This document shows, piece after piece, positions 25,374 through 34,313 of a stretch of DNA of 64,000 nt. The notes beneath the pieces are model-generated. The model did not search any database, was not told where the DNA came from, and saw only the letters and a list, made by a program, of their open reading frames with translations. The position numbers and the translations under genes are program-made. How positions within the stretch are numbered: position 1 is the first letter of the stretch; the number at the start of each line of letters is the position of its first letter. Source of the DNA: Bradyrhizobium sp. CCBAU 53338 (GTDB lineage Bacteria; Pseudomonadota; Alphaproteobacteria; Rhizobiales; Xanthobacteraceae); the NCBI RefSeq assembly GCF_015291665.1, contig NZ_CP030049.1, positions 558,001 through 622,000 on the forward strand, given 5' to 3'.

Positions 25374-26369
25374 CTAACCGCCGCGCACCCACTTCTTGGC
25401 CTTTATGCGCTTATACATTCTCTCGTCGGCCTCTGGAGAGCCGTCGTGAGCCGTGCCGAACCACTCGTCGAGCGGGATGCGGCGTTCACCGTAGTTCACC
25501 TCGAAATACTTGTGGTGCAGGTAATGGTAGAAGTTGTCGGTGCTGATCGCCTTCGCATCATCCACGACCACGCGGTCGAAACCGGTATGTGACTTTGCGG
25601 GGGACAGTCCCGCGTGCATCAGCTGAAACATTGCGTGCAGCGGATGGGACGGAAGAACGAAATGAATCAATACCCCTGAGAAGTAAGCGATGTGTTCCAG
25701 TGTCGACGCCGAGAGGCCGGACCACGGCCCCGGATTGACGTTCTTGTGGTGGACCTTGTGGATGAGATGGTACAGCGGCCCAATATGGATGAGGCGGTGA
25801 ATGAGGTAAAAGTGCAGTTCGCGCCACGCCGGCATCACCAGCACGAGTGCAGCACAATATAGCGGATGCGCTGCGAAATCGACGTAAGGCAAGCGGTCGT
25901 TCGCGTACATCCACCAGGTGAGCGCCTCATATGCACTCCATACAGGCACGGCGCTGCACATGGTCCAGAATATGTTCTCGGCCGTCTGACTTCCGAACAT
26001 GAAGGTCGGGTTGTGCGCATCCGGCCACTTTGCATTGTATTTAAACGCCGTCTGCTGACGCCGCTCGATATAAAGAATGAAATGGAAGGTGCCGTAGAGG
26101 AGGAGAGTCAAAGCGGTGTTACGAAGCAGAATGAGCAGTATCCAGTCGGCGTGGAGTTCTCGCATCGTATCGAGCGATGGAGTGAGATAAGTCCACGATA
26201 CAAGAGAGATCAGGAAATAGACCGTATTCCAGGGCAGGAGATAGCCCGGTAACCAGCGCAGTATTTTCAGCGGTTGCACCGGCCAGACAAAAATCGGCGC
26301 ACGTTCGGGCTTCTTCTTTGGTACCCAATTGCCCCGCTTATCGCGCGTGCCGTACAATGCTTCGTCCAT
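25374..26369 (-). CDS. Membrane fatty acid hydroxylase/sterol desaturase family protein
   Basis: 331 residues from the ATG at 26369 (GGAG six bases upstream; an in-frame ATG at 26381 has none). Several hydrophobic segments alternate with His clusters typical for this di-iron family: HFYLIHRLIH, LYHLIHKVHHKN and YHYLHHKYFEVNYGE. These residues bind two irons that activate O2 to hydroxylate or desaturate a membrane-near C-H bond. The pairing with a Rieske ferredoxin and a ferredoxin reductase in one operon gives it a dedicated electron chain, which is uncommon for this family. The substrate is unknown. It starts 98 bp after the PanB-fold gene. Confidence 0.88.
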   Translation of the reverse strand: MDEALYGTRDKRGNWVPKKKPERAPIFVWPVQPLKILRWLPGYLLPWNTVYFLISLVSWTYLTPSLDTMRELHADWILLILLRNTALTLLLYGTFHFILYIERRQQTAFKYNAKWPDAHNPTFMFGSQTAENIFWTMCSAVPVWSAYEALTWWMYANDRLPYVDFAAHPLYCAALVLVMPAWRELHFYLIHRLIHIGPLYHLIHKVHHKNVNPGPWSGLSASTLEHIAYFSGVLIHFVLPSHPLHAMFQLMHAGLSPAKSHTGFDRVVVDDAKAISTDNFYHYLHHKYFEVNYGERRIPLDEWFGTAHDGSPEADERMYKRIKAKKWVRGG

Positions 26370-26467
26370 ATTGCACTCCATTGCCGCTTCAAGGCAGACA
26401 GCTCGTGTGTTAGATCCTTCGCCGGCTGATTGAGATCAGCTCTCGTCGCCGTCGCAAGAGCTTTAGA

Positions 26468-27304
26468 TCAATCGCCAAAGCCCGAGTCTTTTAGTCTCGA
26501 CACGAAGGCCGCATATTCATCGTCGGCGATGTCCGATATTTCCTGCGGGCCTGGAAAGCCATTTGCGGTGACGTCAGCACGGAATGCGCTGAGAGCTTTC
26601 ACGCGCTCCTGTTTGATGCGCTCCTGCAGGGCCTGAAGATCTCCATAGACCCGAGCGTGCCGGGGCCGCCGGCCTTCGCCACCGCATATGTCCTCGGTGA
26701 ATAGAAAGATCACGTCAGCATCCGGTCCGGAGCCGAGCGAGACGGTCACCAGTCCGATCCGCCGGCGAATTTCCGACATGACCCGGGCTGGGATGACCTC
26801 GCATTCCACCGCAAAAGCGCCGGCTTCTTCTAGACGTCGGAAGCGCTGGAAGAGTGCCAAGGCTTCCTCCGCATATTTGCCGAAGGCGCGAAGCCTTCCG
26901 AGCCAGGTCGATTTTCTGGGAACGAGGCCCAAGTGACCGACAACCGGAATATCCTCGGCCGCGAGCATTGAGACGGTCGCCATGCCGCGTGCGGTGATCA
27001 CCGCATCGGCCCCGTCGCTTAGCGCCTTCAAGGCGGTACGAAGGATGTCGTCCTGTGTTACAGCATCGGCAAAGCCCAACGCGGCGGTGACGAAGAGGTG
27101 CTTTGAGCCCCTCCGTACGGCTTCCACGTTGCGGGCGCGGGTCACCAGCATTTCAATGCCGGCCTGCTCCGCGGCCGCTGCCTCCTCGGCGGTCTCGGCA
27201 GTGACCTGAGTGTAGCGCTTGCCCGACTTTCGGGAAGCGCGCAGGTCGGCCACCGTCACCGTGCGCTCGGCCTCGCGCGCCGCCCAATCGTAAATCCGCG
27301 GCAT
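26468..27304 (-). CDS. PanB-fold protein lacking the usual metal ligands
   Basis: 278 residues from the ATG at 27304. The middle of the protein matches ketopantoate hydroxymethyltransferase: IPVVGHLGLVPRKSTWLG (family VPVCGHLGLTPQS), ALALFQRFRRLEEAGAFAV and CEVIPARVMSEI (family LECVPVELAKRI), then a Gly-rich SLGSGPDADVIF. But the PanB magnesium ligands in GDSLGM and LADLPFM are replaced here by TRARNV and AALGFA. It is thus a PEP-mutase/PanB-superfamily barrel with other chemistry, possibly a C-C lyase. It lies 56 bp after the PfkB-kinase gene and in the same direction as the hydroxylase operon. Confidence 0.75.
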   Translation of the reverse strand: MPRIYDWAAREAERTVTVADLRASRKSGKRYTQVTAETAEEAAAAEQAGIEMLVTRARNVEAVRRGSKHLFVTAALGFADAVTQDDILRTALKALSDGADAVITARGMATVSMLAAEDIPVVGHLGLVPRKSTWLGRLRAFGKYAEEALALFQRFRRLEEAGAFAVECEVIPARVMSEIRRRIGLVTVSLGSGPDADVIFLFTEDICGGEGRRPRHARVYGDLQALQERIKQERVKALSAFRADVTANGFPGPQEISDIADDEYAAFVSRLKDSGFGD

Positions 27305-27359
27305 ATCGTTCCAGTTCTCACTGTTCGCGCCCAAGGCGCATTGATTTCTTGTTGCTCTC

Positions 27360-28301
27360 TCATTCTGCAGCCGAGGCGCGCATTGTGCGATACATCTCGT
27401 CTGCTGCGGCGCGCCTCGCCATGCCGGGAATGACCCCTAGCTTTGTGCAGACCAGGGCACCGCAGCACACCCCGAAGCGCGCGGCCTCGATCACATCCCG
27501 CCCTTCCGCCAGAGCCACGGCGAAGCCGGAATTGAACGCGTCGCCAGCACCCGTCGTGTCCACTACGTCGACCACTGCAGCCGGAATGGTGGTATCGACC
27601 TTGTCGGTGACGATCAGTACACCACGGTCGCCAAGCGTCACGATCACGTTGGCGGCCCCGCGCTTGCGCAACAGATCGACCAGCTCGCGCGAGGGCCGCG
27701 GATCATCCGGGCGCAGACCGAGCAGGATGCGAAGTTCGCTTTCATTCGGCGTCAGGAAATCGACCAACGGGAAGATTTCATCCGGCAGCGGTGCGGCCGG
27801 CGCCGGATTGAGAATGGTTTTCTTACCGTATTTGCGACCGAGCTCCATCGCCCGCATAGCCACCTCGACCGGCGGCTCCAGGACCGCCATGACGAGGTCG
27901 CTCTCGCGAATGCGGCTCTCGGCGCGATCGACAAAAGCCGGATCCATGGCGTTTGTGGCGCCATAATCCATGATAATGAAGTTCTCGCCTCGCTCATTGA
28001 GGATGATGAAGCCAACCGCCGTCGGCTTCTCGGTGATCTGCTTGACATGCGCCGTATCGACGCCCTCGGCCTTGTACAGATCAATGCCAATATCTGCGAA
28101 TTGGTCTTTGCCGATGATCGCAACCAGCGACGAGTCCGCCCCGAGCCGCGCAGTGGCAACAGCCTGATTCGAACCTTTTCCGCCCGGGCCCATATCGAAA
28201 CTGCTGCCTAACATCGTGACCCCGAAGACCGGGATGTTCGGAGCGCGAATGGTCAGTCCTACGGCGAAGCTGCCGACGACGGTAATTCTCGGTTTACTCA
28301 T
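27360..28301 (-). CDS. PfkB-family carbohydrate kinase (ribokinase-like)
   Basis: 313 residues, ATG at 28301 behind GGGGAGG. N-terminal PfkB motif GPGGKGSNQAVATARLGAD, and the C-terminal signature DTTGAGDAFNSGFAVAL with the catalytic Asp. LNPAPAAPLP and PNESELRILLG are as in ribokinase. Ribokinase phosphorylates ribose at O5 with ATP; in this operon the substrate is more likely a sugar or sugar-like product of the neighbouring enzymes. It is the first gene of the reverse-strand operon and lies opposite the AraC regulator, with 215 bp between them for a divergent promoter. Confidence 0.9.
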   Translation of the reverse strand: MSKPRITVVGSFAVGLTIRAPNIPVFGVTMLGSSFDMGPGGKGSNQAVATARLGADSSLVAIIGKDQFADIGIDLYKAEGVDTAHVKQITEKPTAVGFIILNERGENFIIMDYGATNAMDPAFVDRAESRIRESDLVMAVLEPPVEVAMRAMELGRKYGKKTILNPAPAAPLPDEIFPLVDFLTPNESELRILLGLRPDDPRPSRELVDLLRKRGAANVIVTLGDRGVLIVTDKVDTTIPAAVVDVVDTTGAGDAFNSGFAVALAEGRDVIEAARFGVCCGALVCTKLGVIPGMARRAAADEMYRTMRASAAE

Positions 28302-28516
28302 CAATTCCTCCCCTGAAAGTGCCTGAGATCAAGGCGTGGCGTGGAATGCCTCCACCACGTCGCCACAAGGGCCCTGCGCGCGGTGGCGCAGTTTCGTGGG
28401 CCGTGAGCATCGGCACCGGTCCTCCCTGAGCTCCCTCAGCGATCTCTATGGATACAAAACGTGCATCCGGGAGCCTGATCACGAGCTCATTTGTTAGTCA
28501 TTGACATCGAGCCTAG

Positions 28517-29425
28517 ATGCAGAAAGCCCCAGCGGGAATGGACAAAGCACGCTTCAATTTATATAAAACGCGCATGGCCGGCTTGCCGCAGCGCACACTT
28601 TTTCCTGAGAGCCATCAGTACGTCCTCCCTGATGCTGCCTGGACCCGATGCGCCTTTACGGTACTTAGGGCGGGCAAGGCCATCACCGCACGTGATCATC
28701 ACATCGCTCGAGACAATTATCCGGGCCAGGACATTCTATACTGCTCCGCTGGGCGCGGCTTTGTAGTCAGCGAAGGCAGGACATCGACTGTTGAGCGCGG
28801 TCAGTTGATCTGGATTGCCAACGAAACGTCGCATGCGCACTGGCCGGATGAAAATGATCCCTGGACTGTTCTGTGGGTGCGGATCGACGGGCCCGACTGT
28901 GCGGCCATTCGGCGAAAGGTGTTCGGCACCGGAGCAACGCTAGCAACGATATCAGTGCCGAACGAGATCGAACGGTGGTTCGCAAGACTATTTGATGTCT
29001 TGCGCGCCAGGGATGATAACGTCGATTTGGCACTTAACTGCCTCGTGGCGGAACTGCTTCACCTCATCGCAGCACCTTCCTCGAAGCACGGTGAATCCCG
29101 TCTCCCGGCCCCATTGCGAGCCATCATTTTAAAGATGCGGCAGTCCCCGGAGCGATCCTGGCACGCCGATGAACTCGCCTCGGTCACTGGCCTCAGCGCC
29201 GCACAGACGCGGCGGCTATTTCAAGGGCATCTGCAGATCAGCCCAAGGCGCTTGTTGATTCGAGAGCGGATCATGATGGCGCAAAAGCTGCTCTTGGAAA
29301 GTGACGCTGGGCTCGGCGCAATCGCCGAACGCTGCGGTTTTTGTGACGTCTATCACTTCAGCCGTGAATTTAAGCGCAGCACTGGCACCAGTCCCAGCAC
29401 CTGGCGGCGAGCTGAGGGAAGATAA
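28517..29425 (+). CDS. AraC-family transcriptional regulator
   Basis: 302 residues. The N-terminal cupin-like arm (YCSAGRGFVVSEGR, GQLIWIANETSHAHWP) would bind the inducer. The C-terminal part has the two AraC helix-turn-helix units: WHADELASVTGLSAAQTRRL and LGAIAERCGFCDVYHFSREF followed by KRSTGTSPSTWRR. The start could also be the ATG at 28538. Its position back to back with the kinase gene makes it the likely activator of the six-gene operon 22802-28301. Confidence 0.9.
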   Translation: MQKAPAGMDKARFNLYKTRMAGLPQRTLFPESHQYVLPDAAWTRCAFTVLRAGKAITARDHHIARDNYPGQDILYCSAGRGFVVSEGRTSTVERGQLIWIANETSHAHWPDENDPWTVLWVRIDGPDCAAIRRKVFGTGATLATISVPNEIERWFARLFDVLRARDDNVDLALNCLVAELLHLIAAPSSKHGESRLPAPLRAIILKMRQSPERSWHADELASVTGLSAAQTRRLFQGHLQISPRRLLIRERIMMAQKLLLESDAGLGAIAERCGFCDVYHFSREFKRSTGTSPSTWRRAEGR

Positions 29426-29853
29426 GCCGGTGTATCAGGGCTGCGTCGTATACGCGGCGATCAAGGGCTCGAAGCAGCGACTTCACGTCGCTGCCCCTGA
29501 TCCTCTGCGAACACTTCTGAACTCGGTCCGTACTTGTTGAGTTCGCGCCAATTCTTTTGCGGCCCCATCACCAATTTGGTGTGGACCCGGACGGGGTGGC
29601 GAAGGTACTGCTGGCTCGCAATGAGAACATAATGACCGACAAGCTGCATAGAGGAGGCGAGCTTGCAAAAAACGTTGCGCTCCGCTGACAAGCAGCGACC
29701 TCAACAAGATCGTGGATGAGCGCGCAGTCGGAAGCATGAACGAACGGATCAAAAATGCAGTGCATATGCAAGAGGTTTCCTTATATCAGATGGTAAGGCC
29801 AACCCACTCTTATCGCTTCCGGTCGCCATTTCTCCGCTGAAGAGGCGTTCATC
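29426..29853. other. Gene-poor stretch after the AraC gene
   Basis: A reverse-strand reading of up to 76 codons ending at 29461 (containing HPVRVHTKLVMGPQ) has plausible amino-acid composition but no family I know. A perfect 8-bp stem at 29474-29494 (GCAGCGAC / GTCGCTGC) lacks a T-run. Nothing else is seen. Confidence 0.35.
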
Positions 29854-30231
29854 GTGAACAACGACAAAGTTGTGCTGGATGTGCGTGCCTTCTTGGAAGC
29901 TTGGGCGCGAGCGTTCAACTCTGGCAAGCCGGAGTATCTTGTTGCGTTATACGCAGATGATGCCTTGCTTCACGGTACGTCTAGTTCCACGCTCTACATC
30001 GGTGTCGCAGAAATACGCACCTACTTCCATGGCACCGCAAGGGTAAAATTTGACGTATGTCATTGCGTCAGCTTGGCGGCTGACATTGTTATGGCCGTCG
30101 GAAATTATGTCTTTTCTGAAACGCGGCATGATCTGCAAGTGGCGACACCCGCCCGATTTACGTTTGTGCTGCGCCGTCATGATGCCTCCTGGAAGATTTT
30201 ACACCATCATTCATCTACCACCCCCCTTTAG
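29854..30231 (+). CDS. NTF2-like (SnoaL/DUF4440-type) small protein
   Basis: 125 residues with a GTG start and AAGAGG upstream. The alpha+beta cone fold is suggested by FLEAWARAFNSGKPEYLVALYADDALL (helix then strand with the usual Asp-Asp), TYFHGTAR, MAVGNYVFSET and RFTFVLRRHDASWKILHHHSS. Family members bind small hydrophobic molecules, act as isomerases or hydrolases, or serve as dimerising modules. It is alone, 440 bp upstream of the amidase gene. The specific role is not known. Confidence 0.8.
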   Translation: MNNDKVVLDVRAFLEAWARAFNSGKPEYLVALYADDALLHGTSSSTLYIGVAEIRTYFHGTARVKFDVCHCVSLAADIVMAVGNYVFSETRHDLQVATPARFTFVLRRHDASWKILHHHSSTTPL

Positions 30232-30530
30232 GTGGATTAAGGTGGTGGCGAATGCGCGTACGATCGTGAGCTTGGCGCGCGGCAGTTCGCGCCAGTTAGG
30301 GGAAGCGCGTGATCGCCGAAATTGGCTGGTTGTTACTTTGAAATGCTTAGGCCTCTGATGTAATCCGCTGCATTGTCAGATCCGTGCCATATTTCAACTC
30401 TAAGGTGACGAGACCGGTTCACTTGTCGCCTTACCAGCCCGTCAAAAAGACCTAAGGGCTCAAAGACAAGCCGGCGAGGCAGGACAGATCGGCGAAACGC
30501 CTGCACTGGCAGACGCATTCAGCGTCGTTT

Positions 30531-30574
30531 TACCCAATATTACCCAACTTGCGTTGCGCACCTTCTGGGGCCGA
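30531..30574 (+). repeat. 44-bp dispersed element, copy 2
   Basis: Matches 8045-8088. It starts TACCCAATATTACCCAA, two TTACCCA-type motifs ten bases apart, and ends 100 bp before the amidase start. The doubled motif alone also opens the promoter block of the Tm-1-like gene (43484) and its relic (737). Confidence 0.55.
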
Positions 30575-30673
30575 GCGCCCTGCTGCGCTTTACCTACGGC
30601 TAATCTGATAAGCGGCCACGACAGAAGAACGCCGCGTGTCCCAATGACGGGATCAACCTTTCAGGAGAGCCGC

Positions 30674-32188
30674 GTGTCAGTTTCCCTTCCGACTCCCACC
30701 CAGCTTCTCGAAGTTGCCAAGCAGTGTGGTCTTTCGTTGACCGACGAAGATGTCGCCTCGTTCCGCGGTTTGATGCGGGGCTCGCTGGACGCATACAATC
30801 TCGTTGCCGCGATGCCCGACGAGTTGCCCGTGGTCAAATATCCGCGGACGCCCGGCTATCGGCCATCGCCAGACGAAAACACTCGCAATGCTTGGTACCG
30901 CAAAACCAACATCAAAGGCGCCGGCAGCGGAAAACTGAAAGGCAAGACCGTTGCCTTGAAGGACAACATTATGTTGGCCGGAGTGCCTATGATGAATGGC
31001 TCGGCCACCCTCGAAGGCTACGTACCCGATTTTGACGCCACCATCGTTACACGCATGCTTGATGCTGGCGCCGAAATTGTGGGCAAGGTTCACTGCGAAG
31101 CCTTCTGTCTCTCTGGCGGCAGCCACACCAACGCGACTGGCCCGGTCCACAATCCACACAAGATGGGCTATTCGGCCGGCGGTTCTTCCTCCGGAAGCGG
31201 GGTTGTGGTCGCACTACGCGAGGTCGACATTGCGATCGGCGGCGATCAGGGCGGTTCGATCCGAATGCCATCCTCATTCTGCGGCACGTACGGTATGAAG
31301 CCGACTTGGGGTCTCGTTCCCTATACAGGAATAATGCCGATTGAGATCTTTATCGACCACACCGGGCCGATTACGGCAACGGTGGCCGACAACGCCCTGC
31401 TACTCGAGGTGATCGCCGGCGACGACGGCTACGATTCGCGCATCAAGGCTCCGAAGGTGGATGAATACACCAAGGCCTTGGGTGCGGGCATCAAAGGGAT
31501 GAAGATTGGTATCCTCAAGGAGGGCTTCGAGCAGCCGTCCGCAGAAGCTGCCGTGAACGAAAGCGTGCGTGAGGCCGCAAAGCGCTTCAAAGATCTCGGC
31601 GCGACCGTAGAGATCGTCTCGATTCCGATGCACCTTCTAGGCGCGGCGATCTGGACCCCCATCGGAACTGAGGGGGCTGTCCAGACCATGATGTTCGGTG
31701 ACGGCTATGGTCTCAGCCGAGGCGATCTTTATCCAACCTCCCTGATGGATTTCCATCGCGGGTGGCGGCAGAAGGCGGACTCATTGTCCGAGACTAACAA
31801 GCTGTTTATGTTGTGGGGGACCTATATCAACAACACCTTCGGGTCCAGGTTTTACGGCAAGGCGCTCAACATCTCCCGCCGCCTCGCTACGGCATATGAC
31901 AAAGCTCTCGAGAGCTATGATCTCCTCCTCATGCCGACGACGCCGATGAAGGCAACCCCGCTGCCGCCATCCAATGCCAGTCGCGAGGACTACTTCACGC
32001 GCGCGATTGAGATGTTCACCAACACCGCGCCATTCGACATTACGCATCATCCAGCTATGTCGCTGCCCTGCGGAATGGTCGACGGCCTGCCAGTGGGCCT
32101 AATGCTGGTCGGTCGCCACTTCGAGGAATCCACCATCTACCGCGCCGCCCATGCCTTCGAACAGATAGGCGACTGGAAGAAGATGTGA
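30674..32188 (+). CDS. Amidase (amidase-signature family)
   Basis: 504 residues from a GTG at 30674 with CAGGAGAG just upstream; the open frame reaches back to 30554 without similarity. The Ser-cisSer-Lys triad is complete: Lys in GKTVALKDNIMLAGVPMM, cis-Ser in YSAGGSSSGSGVV and nucleophilic Ser in IGGDQGGSIRMPS. The whole protein follows the layout of the enantioselective amidases linked to nitrile hydratases in Rhodococcus (N-terminal helical domain, then GLVPYTG and DHTGPIT). It hydrolyses an amide to acid and ammonia in the cytoplasm. No nitrile hydratase is present; instead an ABC importer follows at 33 bp, so external amides are the probable substrates. Confidence 0.92.
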   Translation: MSVSLPTPTQLLEVAKQCGLSLTDEDVASFRGLMRGSLDAYNLVAAMPDELPVVKYPRTPGYRPSPDENTRNAWYRKTNIKGAGSGKLKGKTVALKDNIMLAGVPMMNGSATLEGYVPDFDATIVTRMLDAGAEIVGKVHCEAFCLSGGSHTNATGPVHNPHKMGYSAGGSSSGSGVVVALREVDIAIGGDQGGSIRMPSSFCGTYGMKPTWGLVPYTGIMPIEIFIDHTGPITATVADNALLLEVIAGDDGYDSRIKAPKVDEYTKALGAGIKGMKIGILKEGFEQPSAEAAVNESVREAAKRFKDLGATVEIVSIPMHLLGAAIWTPIGTEGAVQTMMFGDGYGLSRGDLYPTSLMDFHRGWRQKADSLSETNKLFMLWGTYINNTFGSRFYGKALNISRRLATAYDKALESYDLLLMPTTPMKATPLPPSNASREDYFTRAIEMFTNTAPFDITHHPAMSLPCGMVDGLPVGLMLVGRHFEESTIYRAAHAFEQIGDWKKM

Positions 32189-32221
32189 GGCCGAGACGAT
32201 AGTGCGACTGGATCGCGGCAT

Positions 32222-33079
32222 ATGACTAGTGCATTCATGGCGGCATTCGAGATCCTGAGCTTCGGTGCGATTATCGTGTTGATCGTGCTTGGGCTAGGAA
32301 TCATCGCGAGCATGATGGGCATCTTCAACTTTGCCCAGGGTGAGTTCGTCCTGCTCGGCGCTTATATTACTTATCTCGCCTATAGTCATGGTCTCCCGGT
32401 TTGGCTCGGTATGGCGGCGGCACCGATCTTAGTCGGATTGCTGGGTTTCGTACTCGAAGCGCTCATCATCCGCCGCTTCTATGCCGCACCGATCGTTGCA
32501 ATGCTCGGCACCTATGCGCTCGGTCTTATCATCCGGGAGTCTGTGCGGGGCCTAATTGGCGGGTTTTATCTGACGGTTCCGGAGCCTATCGGTGGATCCA
32601 TAGATATCGCCACGATACACATCTCAGCTTGGCGCTTTACGATTCTCGTGATCACGGCTTTGGTGATGGGGGGCTGCTTTCTGCTCCTGTCCCGCACAAG
32701 CTTCGGCTTGCGCGTTCGGGCGACCCTGGAAAATCCGGCGCTAGCGCGCGCCTCCGGGGTTTCGACGAATTTCATCTATGGCACCACCTTTGCCTTCGGC
32801 GCAGCTTTGGCCGGGCTCGCCGGGGCGCTTATCGTGCCGGTGTTCGATCTGTTTGCAGATCTCGGAATTCGCTTTCTGATCCAGGGATTTGTCGCCGTCA
32901 TGCTTGGCGGTGTCGGCTCCTTTATGGGCCCAGTGGCAGGAGCCGGTATCATCGGCGCTCTCAGCGCGGCGCTGCCCTGGGTTATCCCTCCGGTCCTCGC
33001 CGATGTGCTCGTCTTCTTGCTTGCCATTGTTTTCATCAAGTGTCGGCCGCAAGGCCTCATCGCGCAAGGGGGAGTGTAG
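32222..33079 (+). CDS. ABC importer permease, LivH type
   Basis: 285 residues with about eight hydrophobic segments. The LivH-type sequence GIFNFAQGEFVLLGAYITYLA follows the first segments, and the cytoplasmic coupling loop is RTSFGLRVRATLENPALARASGV. Together with the LivM-type protein it would form the inner-membrane channel of a branched-chain amino acid/amide/urea-type importer. The gene starts 33 bp after the amidase and is followed at 4 bp by the binding-protein gene, so the five transporter genes and the amidase form one operon. Confidence 0.9.
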   Translation: MTSAFMAAFEILSFGAIIVLIVLGLGIIASMMGIFNFAQGEFVLLGAYITYLAYSHGLPVWLGMAAAPILVGLLGFVLEALIIRRFYAAPIVAMLGTYALGLIIRESVRGLIGGFYLTVPEPIGGSIDIATIHISAWRFTILVITALVMGGCFLLLSRTSFGLRVRATLENPALARASGVSTNFIYGTTFAFGAALAGLAGALIVPVFDLFADLGIRFLIQGFVAVMLGGVGSFMGPVAGAGIIGALSAALPWVIPPVLADVLVFLLAIVFIKCRPQGLIAQGGV

Positions 33080-33083
33080 TCAT

Positions 33084-34304
33084 ATGGCTGTTGATCGACT
33101 CAATTTCACACGCCGTCGTTTCCTTTCGAACTTTGCCTTCACGGCCGGTGCAATCGCCACAGGAGCGAGTAGCTGGGTGATCCGTCCCGACTGGGCCAAT
33201 GCGGCCGAAGGTCCCATCAAGGTCGGCATCGCGATCGATCTGACCGGCCCGATCGGCTTTGCCGGAAAGGCGGATGCCAACGTCGCCAAAATGGTCATCA
33301 AGGAGATCAACAATTCAGGTGGTCTTTTGGGCCGGCCGATCGAGCTGTACATCGAAGACACCGCCTCCAATGAATCGGTCGCTGTAGGCAACGTGCGCAA
33401 GCTGATCCAGCGGGACAAGGTGGACATGGTCCTAGGCGGCCTCGCGAGCTCAATGCGCAATGCGATCAAGGATGTGATCGTTTCTCGGGGCAAGACGCTC
33501 TATATCTATCCGCAATTTTATGAAGGGGGGGAATGCACGCCATACCTGTTCTGCAGCGGCGCCACACCGGCGCAGCAATGCGACACATTTATCCCGTGGC
33601 TGATCAAGAACGGCGGCAAGAGATTTGCCCTTCCAGGTTCCAACTACATTTGGCCGCGTAACCTGAATGCATATGCTCGCAAGTTAATCGAAGCCAATGG
33701 CGGCGAGGTCGTGTTCGAGGAGTATTATCCTTTAGACCAAGTGGATTTCTCCGCCACTGTCCACGCGATCATGTCCAACAAGGCCGACACCGTCTTTAAC
33801 ACCGTTATTCCACCCGGCGTCGGTCCTTTGTTCAAACAGCTCTATGAAGCGGGCTATCTGAAGAACGGCGGACGGCTTGCTGCCGTCAACGAGGACGAGA
33901 ATTATCTCAGCCTCCATCCGGTCAATGAGATGGAAGGGCTTGCGAGTTGTCTCGATTATTACAAAGCCGTCGCCAAAGATGACCCGGTCTCCGCCAGAAT
34001 TCAGGCTGCCTATGATAAGGACTATCCAGGCGATTCTCTATTTGCCGCGAGCAGTGCCGCTCCCAGTACATATCGCGGGCTGAAACTTTGGGAAGCTGCC
34101 GTCAAAGAGGCCGGAAAGGTCGATCGCGAGTCGGTTGCTGCGACGCTCGATCACGCAAAGATCGCGGAGGGTCCGGGCGGCCCCGCCGAGATGGTGCCGG
34201 GCAAGCGGCACTGTAAGATGAACATGTACACGGCCGTGTGCAAGAGCGGGGTTTTTCAAGTCGTGCAACGCAGCAATGGGCTTGTCGATCCCGGGCAATG
34301 TTGA
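33084..34304 (+). CDS. Periplasmic substrate-binding protein (amide/urea type) with Tat signal
   Basis: 406 residues from the ATG at 33084. The N-terminus has a twin-arginine motif (TRRRFLSN) followed by a hydrophobic stretch and Ala-rich cleavage region (NAAEGP), so it is likely exported folded by Tat. The mature part is a type I periplasmic-binding fold: IKVGIAIDLTGPIGFAG, IELYIEDTASNES and KLIQRDKVDMVLGGLASS. It resembles the UrtA/AmiC group that binds urea or short amides more than leucine-binding proteins. The linked amidase supports an amide ligand. Confidence 0.88.
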   Translation: MAVDRLNFTRRRFLSNFAFTAGAIATGASSWVIRPDWANAAEGPIKVGIAIDLTGPIGFAGKADANVAKMVIKEINNSGGLLGRPIELYIEDTASNESVAVGNVRKLIQRDKVDMVLGGLASSMRNAIKDVIVSRGKTLYIYPQFYEGGECTPYLFCSGATPAQQCDTFIPWLIKNGGKRFALPGSNYIWPRNLNAYARKLIEANGGEVVFEEYYPLDQVDFSATVHAIMSNKADTVFNTVIPPGVGPLFKQLYEAGYLKNGGRLAAVNEDENYLSLHPVNEMEGLASCLDYYKAVAKDDPVSARIQAAYDKDYPGDSLFAASSAAPSTYRGLKLWEAAVKEAGKVDRESVAATLDHAKIAEGPGGPAEMVPGKRHCKMNMYTAVCKSGVFQVVQRSNGLVDPGQC

Positions 34305-34313
34305 CGAATCACT

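Noticed and set aside
26423..26440. TGATTGAGATCA as another copy of the MocR operator in front of the hydroxylase operon
   Set aside because: The TATATC half and spacing are absent; it is a different small palindrome inside the operon, not at a promoter.
29474..29494. Perfect 8-bp hairpin after the AraC gene as terminator
   Set aside because: There is no T-run on either strand, so I do not list it as a terminator.
30554..30673. N-terminal extension of the amidase by 40 codons
   Set aside because: The extension has no similarity to amidases and overlaps the dispersed 44-bp element, while the GTG at 30674 has a good ribosome-binding site.
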